Under the pieces are notes generated by a model that saw nothing but the letters and a program-made list of their open reading frames with translations, was not told the DNA's origin and did not search any database. Shown here in pieces: positions 21,350-33,009 of a stretch of 64,000 bases of DNA (position 1 is its first letter; the number at the start of each line of letters is the position of its first letter). The stretch is from NCBI GenBank assembly GCA_022747635.1, contig JAKTNV010000001.1, positions 25,500,490 to 25,564,489 of the forward strand. Reading direction: 5' to 3'. This DNA is from Hetaerina americana (lineage: Eukaryota > Arthropoda > Insecta > Odonata > Calopterygidae). Position numbers and translations under genes: made by a program.

Positions 21350-23635
21350 GAAAAAATTCATGAAAAGAGGTCTATAGGGCGGGGACGGTTCAGAGTCTTC
21401 GAAAGAGTGTGTCGAGGGTAGAAGAGAACTTCAATCCTTACGTATTTTCTTTCCCACCCCTTGCCCTCCCTCGGCCGTCCCATAGCTCCCCGACTCACTA
21501 ATTCTCTTTTTCTGGCGTGTAATGGCGCACATGAGGTGACCTAGTGAGGGGAGAGGAAGACTTAAAAATGCATGGACTTAGAACCGGCGTACGTTAAATA
21601 CCACTCAATTGGGGTTAAGACTTTTAGATTTAAAAAAATATTGTAACGAATGCCGGTCACATAATAATGATTTCTAATCTCCCTAGTTCGAAATTTTTTG
21701 TTCGCGTTCATTCCAATGGCAGCATTCATTTGTTACCGCTCAAATGAATAAGCGCAATCGGAACAAAATAGCAACGAAAGACCGTTATCGTCACGCCAAA
21801 ACATACATATTCGTTTGGCTGATTCGTGGTTCGACTTCTTTGTGGCGAGACCCCTGGAGCGCCATTCCTCCATTAATTTAAATACATTATTTTTTTCTGA
21901 ATTCTGTGGGGTACATAATCCAAAAACTGAAAACAAAAATATTAGCAGGCATATGTTACCTTTTCTGGTATTTTTTGTTAAATGTGACTAATGCATGTAC
22001 ATCTGTGTATTAAAAAACCGTTCATCAAACACGTCATAATGTTTATGTGAAATGCTGTGACAAATACCGTTGTTTCCATGGATACTGTAAATATAGGAGG
22101 ATTTATGTTGTATGCCTTAATGATGGAAGATTACTTTAGAAGCAAGGTTAAAACATTGAAGTTGTTTTAAAAGAAAATTGAAAAAAGAATAACAGGTATA
22201 ACTGTGATATTAAAAAATATTTCAGGATTTTATTGGCAATCGAATTGTGATAGTGATTTTCGTAAGATGTCAATACTATAGCAGACATTTATTTTTTAAG
22301 AACTGCGGGGAAATGTGATAACTAAGTATTTTAATACAATGTCAAATCATCTGCATAATTAAAGATCAATTGAGGTATTTTAATAGTTTAAAGAAGTTTC
22401 TCCTTGAAAAGGTAAGGTTAACGATGACTACAAAAGGTTTATGAATTAAATCAAAATGTTTGTGGCATACGTAAATACAAAATTGACTGTAATGCAAAAA
22501 TGGTGCTTAGTTCGAGAGTCTCACATTATTTTTATTTATCTTTATTCGTTAAAAATACAGAGACGAGTATCACATAAAGAGCCATTATTTGACTCAGGAT
22601 GACTTCATCTATCTTGCCAATCTGTTGAGTTTGTGAGCGAAGTGCGTCATCTCTTTGTAAGGAGTTCACTGTATATTGCCATTTCTTTCACATTCATGTA
22701 CCAATGTCTTTGTTTTTTTACCATCCAATCTAGGTCTTCCTCTTTTCCTTTATGGTTTTGATCTTTCCCAATCAGATTTGCACTCCAATTTCAATGTCTC
22801 CTCACGTGTCCTACTAGCCTATTTGCTAGCCTATTTATTCTATTTTCTATAGCGTATTTCCACTGGTACGTACTCATACCCTTCCTTCGCCCTCTCCAAA
22901 ACTTCTTCATTGATTACTTTTCCAGTGTATCCTCAAAAAACTCGAATTTCCCTTTTATCTTTTTTTCTAAAATCTAAATTTATATGACCAATTGATGTTT
23001 GTATTAAATGTTACATATTTGTATTGATTCCTTCACATTTTACGTGGCTTTGTTTTTCACATTAAGTCCTCCTTTGGCATGAGATATTTTTTTCCTGTTT
23101 TAGATATGGTCCTGGTGCTTTACTAAGCTTTTACTCCGTGAGGACTTAGTAAAATTTTTGTTATGGTTATGATCTATTCAATGTATTCATCTGGAACTGA
23201 TTGCTCTTTTTTCTAGGATGTCATTTCCTTATCGTCCTGCATACCAATCTTTCTTATACAATTATTTCAATCTCAATGCATATTTCTCTTCCCATATTCT
23301 TTCTTAAAATATTTTCAAAGATTATTTTCCCCATTATGAATATCCTTAAGATTTCCGAGTAAACTTCTTCGGTGTTTCTCTCAGTAATATTTTCTTCAAT
23401 ATCTCTTCATTTGTCCTCGGACTATTCTTCTCTTCATTTCTTTTTTTTTCTGTTTACTAAAGTCTATATTCTCTTGTGATCGCCTGTCTCCTCATATATT
23501 TTTACCTATTTTCTGCGTTCTTCCATTAGAGAAAACATCTTCATCTTTGTTGTTTCAGGTGTCACTTTATAATTTTCACACAACGTATTTAAATGAAAGG
23601 AGTAAAGTTGTAAATTCCCCACGAACTTTACTAAA
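21350..23635. other. Long AT-rich intergenic stretch
   Basis: Apart from a weak LINE remnant (22640-22935), no gene, RNA or clear repeat is visible. Confidence 0.5.
22640..22935 (-). mobile_element. Probable LINE C-terminal remnant
   Basis: Minus-strand frames give VINEEVLERAKEGYEYV-like sequence and then KRGRPRLDWMVKKQRHWYM with a frame change, resembling the basic KRGRPR..W LINE C-terminus. Weak. Confidence 0.35.
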
Positions 23636-23639
23636 ACAC

Positions 23640-23715
23640 GACGTTCGACGTCATCATCGCCTGATAATGACGTCCAACGTCGAAACCTAGGTTGTCTCTC
23701 AACAAAGCTCGTGAG
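23640..23715. repeat. Short foldback repeat
   Basis: GACGTTCGACGTCAT and ATGACGTCCAACGTC form near-perfect inverted arms around CATCGCCTGATA. It resembles the CATCATCAG-centred foldback elements at 53300 and 59351. Confidence 0.45.
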
Positions 23716-23999
23716 GAATTACTAAGCTACAAATTTCACTGCAATCTTCATTTTAGTTTTTTAAACATTATTCTACACACTTCACACGCCTCTATGCCCG
23801 CATGGCATTCAGTGTAAGTTCTTGATCACCTTTTATCTGGTATACCAGCATAGATTCTTTCATTTCCGATGTCAACTTCTATGAAAATAAGCATGGGAAG
23901 ATCTGATTTCATCGTTGTCATTTGATAGAGTTCTCTAAGGGTTACAAATGCTGAAAACTTTTTGAAAATGACACATAAATTTCATATATCTATGCTACT

Positions 24000-25065
24000 T
24001 CCTTAAATTGCGTAAGGGCACATTTCATAGAATCAAGGGATATCTCTTATGTGGGTTTAACGGTTCATACAGCACCCCAAGAACAGATGGCCTACACGAC
24101 ATGGCGGAACAGGGTCTCGTTAGCAGCCCACAACTAGTCCAGCTAGTCCTGCGAGAGGGCGATCCGTTTTCGCAGCGCTTGAGAGACACTTCCTCACTCT
24201 TAGACGACGTCGATGAGTGAGTGGGTGCCCTTCTAGTGAAGGGAAGCCGCCCGCACCTAAACTACTGGAAGACCGATGCAAGCCCCCGCGAGAAATAGCG
24301 CTGGAATCGTAGCTCTCGTCTCCGTCTGCTGAGAAGCTCCTTCCCCCCCAATGGAGTGGGTTCAACCATTGATATCCCACTCCCTTCCGTTAAACCACCC
24401 ACTCCACCCTCCCAAGAGGCCTTCGTGTCACCCGGACATGAAGGCCGAGTAGTGCTCGCAGCCGTCAGAAACGAAGCGACCGGATGAATTATCTCCCCAG
24501 GCGGGAGATACTGCGATGTTTGCCGTGGTATAGTGTTGGGGCGAAAGTCTGATGGAGCATCGAGGTCAAAACATCGCGCTCCTCCCACTCAAACTCAGAG
24601 CTGCTCGTTTTTTTTATCTCCCTTGCCAGACAAAATAGTGCACAGAGGGATGTGTGTGGCTTGTGAAAATTTTTCCGTGACGACGGCATTATTTATAAAT
24701 CACACGAGTTGTTTTTCTTTTCTTTCTTCATTTGCCTCCTTTCTGTGTTTCTCTTCCATTCTATTGAGCCAGAAGGGTCGGCAACGGACCTGAGTGTCCC
24801 AGGTTCTAAATATCGGTGGATTTCTTTGGAAACTTCCAGCTACGGCTAAAGCTGCGTAACTTTTTTTTGGTACCAGGATTGAGTGGGAAACCGCATCTGG
24901 CACGGTGTGTGGGTTTACGACGGTGTGGGCTCGTACTCGCCCGCTTAGCCTACGCAAGGTCTCTAACCTCCCGCACCCAAACCGACTACCGGCTAAACTC
25001 TATGGTTCCAGGATCACTTCGTGGAAGTTGTAAGCATCCAGGACAGAGGAAATAGCTACATACAT
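24000..25065. other. GC-rich stretch without recognised gene
   Basis: CpG-containing sequence (for example 24110-24330 and 24880-25040) standing out from AT-rich flanks. Frames of about 80-110 codons exist on both strands, none with a recognisable domain. It may be part of an unrecognised transposon. Confidence 0.35.
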
Positions 25066-25386
25066 ACTTTCTTTTTCTTGGAAAATTTTTATCTGTACGA
25101 CTCGGTTCACCGTGATCAGGTACCTAGTAAGCCACCATTAGGCGTTTTATGATGCCTAATCACTACGCCGTACCAATAAATACTCTTTGGAAAAGAACTA
25201 TATTCGTTCCAATTTTGTGATCAACCATCGACTGATTAGGAGCCTGACTAATGTGGTGGAGTAATTTCTTTGTGGAAAGATTGTTACAATAAAGACTGTG
25301 AAACGTCTCGAGTTTAAACCCGAGCGACTACTCTGGATGCTGCCCCCCAGCCAAACCCTGGGTGTTTGAGTACATAGGTGCCAGAT

Positions 25387-26760
25387 TTACGATAAGTGGG
25401 ATATTGTGGACGGTACAGGGGGCCCATATCTGCTGGTCTCTTCACAAGCGACTTTTTCCTCTGCATACAGGTTGAACAGCAACGGTGATAATGGGCAACC
25501 CTGCCTTACACCCCTTCCTAACACCGCCCATCCTGACTCCCCGTTTCCCACCCGCACCTGAGCAGTCTGAGACATGTACAGGTTGCGGATTAGCCTCCTT
25601 TCCCTCCAATCTATTCCTATTTTCTGCAATATACTCATTAGTTTTTCCCAATTCACTCTATCAAACGCTTTTTCGAAATCTAAGAAACAGGCAAATACCT
25701 CCTGGTTGTGTTCTATATTCCTCTCGATTAATAATCTCATTACTGCAATGGCATCACGCGTACCTCTCCCCTTCCTAAACCCAAACTGATCATCCCCTAA
25801 GTAATCATTTGCCCTACTCTCTATCCTTTTGTTTATGATCCTGAGAACTACTTTAGCTGCGTGGGATATCAAACTAATTGTCCTATAGTCCTCACATGAC
25901 GTGGCCTTTACTTTTTTCGGAATAGGAACTAAAACTGATCTCACAAAGTCTTCCGGCCAGATTCCATCCTCATAAATACTACGGATCAGCCCATATAGCC
26001 TCTTCCTCCCACATTTTCCTAAGCAATTTAAAAGTTCCACGGGAATGTTATCTACCCCCACGGCCTTATTTAGTTTCATCTCCCTTAATGCCCTTTCTAT
26101 CTCATTGTCTAGTATGCCTGGACCGAAGCTGTCTTCCTCTACGTCATTTTCTTTTTCAATGTCTAACTTTGTTGGTCTGAGTTCTTTACTATACAGTTCT
26201 TCTATATACTCCTTCCATCTCTCTTGGATCTTTCCTGCGTCAACTATTACCTTACCCGCCTTATCTCTAACTGTTAGCATAGCTCTTCCTTTCTTGCTTC
26301 CCGATAACGATTTAACTTTGCTGTACAGCGCACCGATTTCACCCTTCCTCTGCAGACTTTCCATATCCTCGCACTGCGTCTTCCACCATGCTTCTTTTGC
26401 CTTATTTGTTGCCCGCCTCAATTTATTGTTCAATTCTTTGTACTTCATTTTGCCTAATTCTGTAATTATATTCTTCCATTTTCGCCGCTCATCCATCTTT
26501 GTAATCATCTCATCCGTGATCCATGGTTTCCTAGTCCTTTTAGCGTTAACGGTTCCAATAGTGTCTTTTGCGGCTTTAGACAACCCTTTCTTGATCATTT
26601 CCCATTTTTCTTCGATAGTACTTAGCTCTTTACCATCCTCCATGATTTTCTCTACCGCCTGTTTGTATTCCTTCCTTTTCAACCTATTTAATGCTTCTAC
26701 ATTCCATTTTCTAACTCGCCGCCCCTGCCTTATCTTTTTGAAACGCACGCTACATTTCAT
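25387..26760 (-). pseudogene. LINE reverse transcriptase frame, 3'-truncated
   Basis: 457 aa opening MKCSVRFKKIRQGRRVRKWN directly after the endonuclease S-D-H block. RT blocks: SVLVPIPKK, CEDYRTISLISHAAKVVLRI, DDQFGFRKGRGTRDAIAVMR, ACFLDFEKAFDRVNW (first catalytic Asp), GVRQGCPLSPLLFNLYAEE. The last 20 or so residues are unrelated read-through, and the YADD block is missing, so no active RT can be made. Confidence 0.85.
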
Positions 26761-27870
26761 AACAACTAAATTGTGGTCTGAGTCCTCATCCGCTCCCGGG
26801 AAGCTGTGGGAATTATCACACTGTTCCTAAACCTGTGTCTAACCAGGATATAATCTAGCTGATATCTTCCTGAGTCACCTGGCATTTTCCATGTATACCT
26901 GCGTCTTTTGTGGCGTCTAAACCAAGTGTTGGTGATGACTAACCCCTGTCTCCTGCAGAACTCAACTGCTTTCTCCCCGCGGTCATTCCTCGTGCCTAAA
27001 CCGTAGTCCCCCACCTCATCACCATCTCTTCCTTCGCCTACCGTCGCATTCCAATCCCCCATCACTATCAAATGTTTCCCTGCAGGAACACACGCGATCA
27101 TGTCCTCTAACTGATCGTATATCCTATCGACCTCTTCTTCCCTATGGTTGCTCGGTGGCATGTATACCTGAATAATAACTAAGTTCGTCGGTTCTGCTTT
27201 TATCTCCACTAGTAGTATTCTATCCGTTACCTGCTCTATGTTGACTACGCTTCTTCCTACCTCTTCATTTATTACTATGGCAACCCCTCGTTGGCTCTCG
27301 TCCCCACCGCTATATATTATTCTATACTTATCACTCCAGTAATCCCCGCTATCTTTCCATCTCACCTCGCATAGACCTAAAATATCTATATTTCCCCTTT
27401 CCATCTCTCGCTTAACATTTTCCAATTTCCCTGTCCTCATCATTGTCCTAACATTCCACGTTCCTATTCTAACTAATTTGGTCTTCTTCTCCTGCGTCTT
27501 CTGTCCTGCTGCTGCTGGTTTTCCCTTGCAAGGGTTTCGTGGGATGACGACCGCGGAATCCTTGCCTCCCCCGCTGCCGGGCACGACACACGGCCGATTG
27601 GGCCGAGCCCCGTGGTTGCCAGGACTCAAAATATCTCTATTGTCCATCACATTGTTCTTGGGAATGATAATTGAGGTGGTTTCCCGTTGCCTTCCTCAAT
27701 AGTGTTTTTAACATGACACCATCACCTACTGGCCGCCCCACTGGGGTCAGACGCCATTGCAGCCGCCTCACTGAGGAACAGACGCTGCGTGGACTACCTT
27801 TCGTCTGGCTCCTAACCTTCGACCTATCTGGCATAGGTGACCCTACCAGGAGCAAATTTTATTACTCCCG
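25430..27870 (-). mobile_element. RTE/L2-like LINE lacking its 3' part
   Basis: The longest retrotransposon in the window. On the minus strand: a 5' region (27650-27870) containing GGCCGCCCCACTGGGGTCAG in + sense, an endonuclease frame, a one-base frame change near 26800, and an RT frame. The sequence leaves the LINE pattern at about 25437, just after the RT block GVRQGCPLSPLLFNLYAEE, so the YADD block, the C-terminus and the 3' UTR are absent. Confidence 0.85.
26766..27650 (-). pseudogene. LINE apurinic/apyrimidinic-type endonuclease frame
   Basis: 294 aa. An exonuclease-endonuclease-phosphatase fold: RIGTWNVRTMMRTGKLENVK (Asn66), ILGLCEVRWKDSG (Glu95), VYMPPSNHREEEV, VMGDWNATVGEG (D-x-N), RRRYTWKMPGDSGRYQLDYI. 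In autonomous copies this nicks target DNA. The frame ends early (RMRTQTTI); the final S-D-H block (GADEDSDHNLVV) lies in the next frame, which shows a one-base indel near 26800. The start is uncertain; the first 60 residues are low in conserved features. Confidence 0.8.
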
Positions 27871-28269
27871 TCAGCACAGCTCTAGGGGTCATCGGAACGC
27901 ACAAGCCCTTCCACCACGTCAAGGTTGTAGTCCGGGGAGGGATCAACCTTATATCATTCATTTGTTCGTAAATCCTGCCAATCACAATGCCGTTCAGGAA
28001 GCCCATTCTCTTCCTTCATCTATGCCAACTACCCAACGGTGTTCTCTTCTATCACATCCCTCAACAAACTATAGCACCGAAACCTTTTATTCCCCATCTT
28101 TCCTCCATCGCTTTTCTTTGCCTTGGCCGAATTTCCTCAAGTAACTAACTTCCTCTCTTCGCACAACTTATTTAGAACCTATGTATTATGTGCATTGTAA
28201 GAGTGGCCGTTGACCAGACTTGACCGTTGCCACCAGGACAATTGCATAATTGCAACGAGATATACGAAT
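27871..28269. other. Intergenic between two LINE remnants
   Basis: No domain recognised; the first ~130 bases may still be 5' LINE sequence. Confidence 0.3.
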
Positions 28270-29130
28270 AGTATATAATATTAATAATCTCTCAGGAAGA
28301 TATGTTCTCGCCTGCTCTCTTTACTCTTTGAGTTCAACATTCTCGGCATTCGAAAGGCTTTCCTAACCTCATCATTGTACAACCTGGGGAGGTGATTTGT
28401 TTTAACGTATTTTAGAGGGATGAAGTCTGTGATGCCTCTTTGCATAGTATTGACAAATTGTGTCCAAGCTTCTTCCACGTTGACTTTAGCGCACTTTGAA
28501 GTCGAGTAGTGAAGAGTTTAATTGATTGGCAACATTTTCAAAGGCTGCTTTATGGTAATTATAAATTTTTCGCTTTGGTTTATTACTCTTTCATTTCTAC
28601 TCGTACGTCGAAATTGGCATTAACAGTATTATGGTCACACAACCCCATAATATTAGCTACACTCATAATGTGCTCTGGTGTGCTCGTAAGAAAAAGTTTT
28701 AAAATTATTTTTTTTTCACGGGTGAATATGCGTACTGCTTGATGAAGGGTGTTTCTCTGCACTAATTTTAATAATGATTTACAAGAATCGCGGTCACGGA
28801 TCCGTGTTTCGATGCTATTGCTGTCCCAATCTCTACCGAGGAGGTTAAAGTCACCACCATTTATGTTGATGCTGTTATAATTTTTGGTATAAATTGGTAT
28901 ATATGTTCGTCGAGTGCACTAAATTTTTGAGCGTCTGAGCCTGGAGGCCTGTAGAAGGAGCATAAATTAACGTTGGCTTGATTAAAAGTCTACGGAGCAT
29001 ATGGAATTCACTCTCATTAGCAGGGTCTGGGGAGGTTACCTGTATCGCCTGCGGTTTCCCCAGGATCATCCGACATACCTGTAAAGTTTTAACAGTTTTG
29101 GTGAAGCTGCGTGTGTTAAGCGTCACCATG
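28270..29130 (-). pseudogene. LINE endonuclease and linker remnant (CR1/Jockey-like)
   Basis: On the minus strand: KTLQVCRMILGKPQAIQVTS then LIYAPSTGLQAQTLKNLV (28875-29129), NGGDFNLLGRDWDSNSIETR near 28780-28865 (the G-D-F-N block), and WTQFVNTMQRGITDFIPLKY near 28281-28478 (linker before RT). Several frame changes and stops. Confidence 0.65.
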
Positions 29131-29225
29131 AATCAACCCCTGGAATCGAACTCGTGCCCTGGGATCAGTAGCAACCCACAAAGCCATCACCCCCCCAATA
29201 TTACTAGGGAATCATCTGCATAAAT
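29110..29225 (-). repeat. tRNA-derived SINE head fragment
   Basis: The reverse complement reads GATGGCTTTGTGGGTTGCTA then CTGATCCCAGGGCACGAGTT and CGATTCCAGGGG, with a recognisable box B (GAGTTCGATTCCA). Confidence 0.4.
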
Positions 29226-29355
29226 ACCCCGCAATCCACCAAAAAATGTAATGGCAGGGGTTGCAAGCACCACGATGGATGGGTGGGAGGTTACATGAGA
29301 GGGGAAGGAAAATGGAAATAACACCAACTTACGAGTATTTGATATATTAGCCATT

Positions 29356-29438
29356 CCTACAATGCCCCAGAGCCACTTTTATTAAGCCCAGTATTAAATC
29401 TGTTTCAAGATATAGCCAAAATGGATATTCTCCAATAC
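29356..29438 (+). repeat. Dispersed repeat, partner of 50980-51064
   Basis: CCTACAATGCCCCAGAGCCA then CTTTTATTAAGCCCAGTATT and AAATC. The same 85-base module lies directly upstream of separase exon 4, in direct orientation with about 80 percent identity by eye. Confidence 0.55.
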
Positions 29439-30000
29439 TGATACCTTTACCAATACTCATGGGACCACCCTCGAATCCGTATCCATATGCATACTGGCGA
29501 AAAACTTAGTTCCAAACAAGTGTTAAATTCACCCACTAAAATACCTCTTTTGTGTACGACAAAGGAGGAAATAAAATTGAATCTGATAAGTCCCATTAAG
29601 TTTAACGCGGTTAATATCAAGTATAAAAAAATATTTTTACTGTTGTCAATATTCGAGAAGTTAAATACCTTTGCCACCCTGATCATGACATAGTAAGTTA
29701 AGAAAGAATACCGTTTTTCCAATGTTTCTATCCACACAAATACCCTCCCATTGACCAAAAAGGTGTGCGGCAGGGAGTGAAATCACTAGTCGAAAATTGT
29801 AAGAGATTAGGAGAAGGTTTAAGGGTTGAGGGAATGGGGGAAAAAACATCGACTGTAAATCCCTGAAAAGGAAACGTGCTTGATTTGCTGGTGCACTCAT
29901 ACAGTATGCCTGTTTGGGCTAACTTAGTTTTAAATTAGTGTTAATTTGTTACCCACGACCGCATATATATAGTAGTCTATTTTTAGTACTGATTCTTACT

Positions 30001-30090
30001 TGACGAAGGCCTCGGAGAAGACCGAAAGCTAAAACAATCTACAATGAGTGTCCTCAATGTACATGTGTTACCAGGTTTATTTTGTGTTCT
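30001..30090 (-). repeat. Dispersed repeat, GGACACTC family
   Basis: The reverse complement contains GAGGACACTCATTGTAGATT then GTTTTAGCTTTCGGTCTTCT, matching 56985-57040. Confidence 0.5.
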
Positions 30091-30122
30091 ACTGTGCCGT
30101 TATATTGCTCTCGTGAGTGCTT

Positions 30123-30125
<3 letters not shown>

Positions 30126-30171
<46 letters not shown>

Positions 30172-30301
30172 ATTGAGCCAAGAGTGCCACCAACAAAAAG
30201 AAACAAAAATTCGACATATACTATATATATATATATATATATAAGTATATAAATAAAATATAAATATATCTAAATTTTGTTTCTTTTTGTTGGTGGCACT
30301 G
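30126..30301. repeat. Inverted repeat flanking (AT)n tracts
   Basis: AGTGCCACCAACAAAAAGAA then ACAAAAATTC (from 30185) and its near-perfect inverse ending TTTTTGTTGGTGGCACT (to 30301) enclose a TA tract. Another (AT)n tract, 30126-30168, lies outside the left arm. Confidence 0.75.
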
Positions 30302-30757
30302 GTGGCGTAACAACAACCGGTGGCTATGAAAATCGTCAAGAAAATAAAACATGAATTTCCTTCTCCATCAAGAAGAGTAAAAAACGCTGACCACTTTTTC
30401 CGTGTGATTGGTCAAGTTTCAAAATTTGAAAATTTCTTCCCGTGAAAAATTTCACAGGAAGAACTTTACAATGCTCCTCGACGATATCCCTCGTCGGTTC
30501 GCGTATGTTCTTCCGAGAGATAAAATAATATCTACGGGAAAGGAAGTGAAAAAATAATGTGCATGTAATTCTCTTTTTTATTTATTGGAATCGTAAATGA
30601 TCGTTAATGTTTTGAAAAATCAGTCATTCTTCTCACTAGAAAGTGACAACAACTGCATGACCTGCACCGTCTCTCTTCCAATGTCACTTAATTGGCTTCC
30701 AATTTTATCAATGGTCACTTTTGCATAACTGTTTTTATACATACATATATACGCTCG

Positions 30758-30812
30758 TGATCTGTTCGATTCGGCCTTCCCCACCTCTCCTGTGTTCGTC
30801 CATTTTATGCGT
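30758..30812 (+). repeat. Dispersed repeat, partner of 32822-32872
   Basis: GATCTGTTCGATTCGGCCTT then CCCCACCTCTCCTGTGTTCG versus GATCTGCTCGATTTCGCCTT then CCCCACCTCTCCTGCGTTCG at 32822. Not recognised. Confidence 0.5.
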
Positions 30813-30886
30813 TCCAATCCCCTTTCCTTATATCTATGAATGATTATTTGTTCGCTATATGGCGGGATTTCGTGTTTGAATGTGTG

Positions 30887-30890
<4 letters not shown>

Positions 30891-30946
<56 letters not shown>
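30891..30946. repeat. (TA)n microsatellite
   Basis: About 56 bases of TA repeat. Confidence 0.95.
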
Positions 30947-30948
<2 letters not shown>

Positions 30949-31037
30949 GCATATATACATACATAAACACAGGTATAAATATTTGTTTTTTTAACTTCAC
31001 GAATATTTATGGAGCAGTGGACACTCTCCGCTTCTTC

Positions 31038-31232
31038 TTCAACCCAGTGGTATTACCTCTTACCCTGATGTGTGAATATCACACTTGGTGTGATAGGTAT
31101 ATCACACTTGGTAGGAATATCACACTTGGTATCACACTTGGTGTGATATTCACACATCAGGCTATTTACTGGGTGAACTCGATCGTCACCAACCAAACCG
31201 ACCTTCGTGTTGAACACCGTGTTTATAGTCTT
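31038..31232 (+). mobile_element. SINE-A, headless copy with internal expansion
   Basis: The 3' half matches SINE-A (GGGTGAACTC, ACCAACCAAACCGACCTTCG, GTGTTTATAGTC). In place of the usual GTGTGAATCTCACACG segment it holds 21-bp inverted arms (31064-31084 and 31141-31161, CCTGATGTGTGAATATCACA and one more base). Between them are repeated TATCACACTTGGT units. Confidence 0.65.
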
Positions 31233-31294
31233 TTATAAATAGGAATACAAGCAACTATGTATGAACATAAAATTAAGTAAAAATTCATATATAC

Positions 31295-31300
<6 letters not shown>

Positions 31301-31361
<61 letters not shown>
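31301..31361. repeat. (TA)n microsatellite
   Basis: About 60 bases of TA repeat. Confidence 0.95.
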
Positions 31362-31364
<3 letters not shown>

Positions 31365-31894
31365 TATATGTATATAAATATTTTTATATACATATATAAA
31401 AAAATTGCTAATTAATTTACATGTATTTTCTAAACAATTATATTTGAAATTAATTTTTTTGAGCTACATAAAATAACAACTCTCACGCCTCGAGTTTAGA
31501 AATGTATACTATTTTGATGTTTGAATTAAATTATTCTTTATTTGAATTTGATTTATTAACTTTTCATTGCACACCATATAATCATTATTTAGATTAATTG
31601 ACGTAGTAGCATACACTCATCAGTTTGTGCTATGCACATGCTTATAAATGTTTATAAATAAAATGGGACAGCAGAGAAAATATAGAAGTTACTTTTTATG
31701 GCCTTTGTAACGAAGGATAAAAGCGAAAAAGTTGGCAAATAATTCGTATTTTCCAGTCAAAAGATTTTTCTAATGGGTGAAATCTTAATGATTGAATCTC
31801 ACGACACAGTCGCATTATTCTCTTTAGGTGAGAACTAATGTGGTGTTGGCATCCTTTAATATTCATATTTCCTGTCGGAATTAATTAAAATGAT

Positions 31895-32290
31895 TTCCGT
31901 CAATCGACCGGCGATGGATCAGGCAATATGGATCGGGGAATTGGCGGAGAATGCCGGGGAGGTCTCGAAGCGTCAGCCTCGAAGAGAGAGGGACTGAGTG
32001 GAAGATCGAAGTCTGTTGGGGCAGCCGTCGTCGCTCGTCGACCAATCCGGGCGCAGCGCCGGAGTCCCTCCCGGAAGATGATCATCCGAGAACGGAGCGA
32101 GTGCTCCACATTTGAGATCTGGGTTCGAGATGGGGGAGCGGATAAGTGAAGGGTTGAGGAGAGAATTTTCCTGCACCATCACCTATTACGTGCTACCCTC
32201 CCGTTCATCCCCTCTCGCACGTATCACTCAGGAATCGCAACGGCGGCGCAAGAGTGTGTTCGCGAGATTGGCAACTGATTTATGATGTAT
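31895..32290. other. CpG-rich island of unknown role
   Basis: Sharply GC- and CpG-rich compared with its AT-rich surroundings (for example GACCGGCGATGG, CGTCGTCGCTCGTCGACC, GCGCAGCGCCGG). Short open frames on both strands show no recognisable domain. It could be a promoter CpG island, a first exon, or the end of an unrecognised transposon. Confidence 0.4.
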
Positions 32291-32361
32291 ATCATATCCA
32301 AGGGTATGGACAATGGGTGCGTTTTCATATGTGTATGTATATATATAACCATATATATATA

Positions 32362-32628
32362 AAACCATAAACACAAAAATCAACTCGAAGGTCGGTTTGA
32401 TAGGTGATGGTAGAGTTCACCCAGTACTAAGCCCGATCAGGGTGTGGGGTGTGGGGGTCTAGTTCCTTTCCCTGTGCCGGTTATGGTTTCCCAGGAAGAT
32501 TTGGTACCCGAAAAATCACATAGCTTGGGTGGAACTGTAGGTGTCCAGAGTGCCTTGCCCGGAAATCGAACCCGGGACCCTCCGGTCAGTAGTCCAACCT
32601 CTCTACCCACTGGACTACCGCGACCCAC
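32362..32628 (-). mobile_element. SINE-A, full-length copy
   Basis: The reverse complement starts GTGGGTCGCGGTAGTCCAGT (box A region), with box B CGGGTTCGATTTCCGGG. The body is GCTATGTGATTTTTCGGGTA then CCAAATCTTCCTGGGAAACC. The 3' end is TGTGTTTATGGTTTTATATA followed by TA repeats. A tRNA-derived head and an AT-rich end make it a pol III SINE. Copies at 56703 (+) and 58533 (-). Confidence 0.8.
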
Positions 32629-32924
32629 ATATATACATACATATATATATATATATATATGAAATTGTGACTTAATTTATATGTATTTGCGAAACATTAC
32701 TATTTTAAACTGATTGCTCAAACTTTTATTTTAACTCTGTATTTGCCGAAGCTCTAACCTGCCCGGCAATTCGAAAGAGCCGTGGTTCAATTCCCGGTCA
32801 AAGAAATATTGTTGCACTTGAGATCTGCTCGATTTCGCCTTCCCCACCTCTCCTGCGTTCGTCTTTAATGTTTTTTTCCGTGTATACAGTCTCTAAGAAT
32901 TAAGAAAACTTGATTTTCGATGTT

Positions 32925-33006
32925 ATCGGCCTGGTGTGTGATCACCCCTTGGCGTACACTCCTGCGGTGGCTTGTTGTGTGCCATGTAGATAGATAGATA
33001 GATGGA
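32925..33006 (+). repeat. LINE 3' tail and GATA repeat
   Basis: ATCACCCCTTGGCGTACACT then CCTGCGGTGGCTTGTTGTGT is a tail module 1 variant, ending in TAGATAGATAGATGGATA. Confidence 0.5.
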
Positions 33007-33009
33007 TAC

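Noticed and set aside
26045..26830. 261-codon + strand open frame rich in Ser, Leu and Phe
   Set aside because: Antisense shadow of the LINE reverse transcriptase frame.
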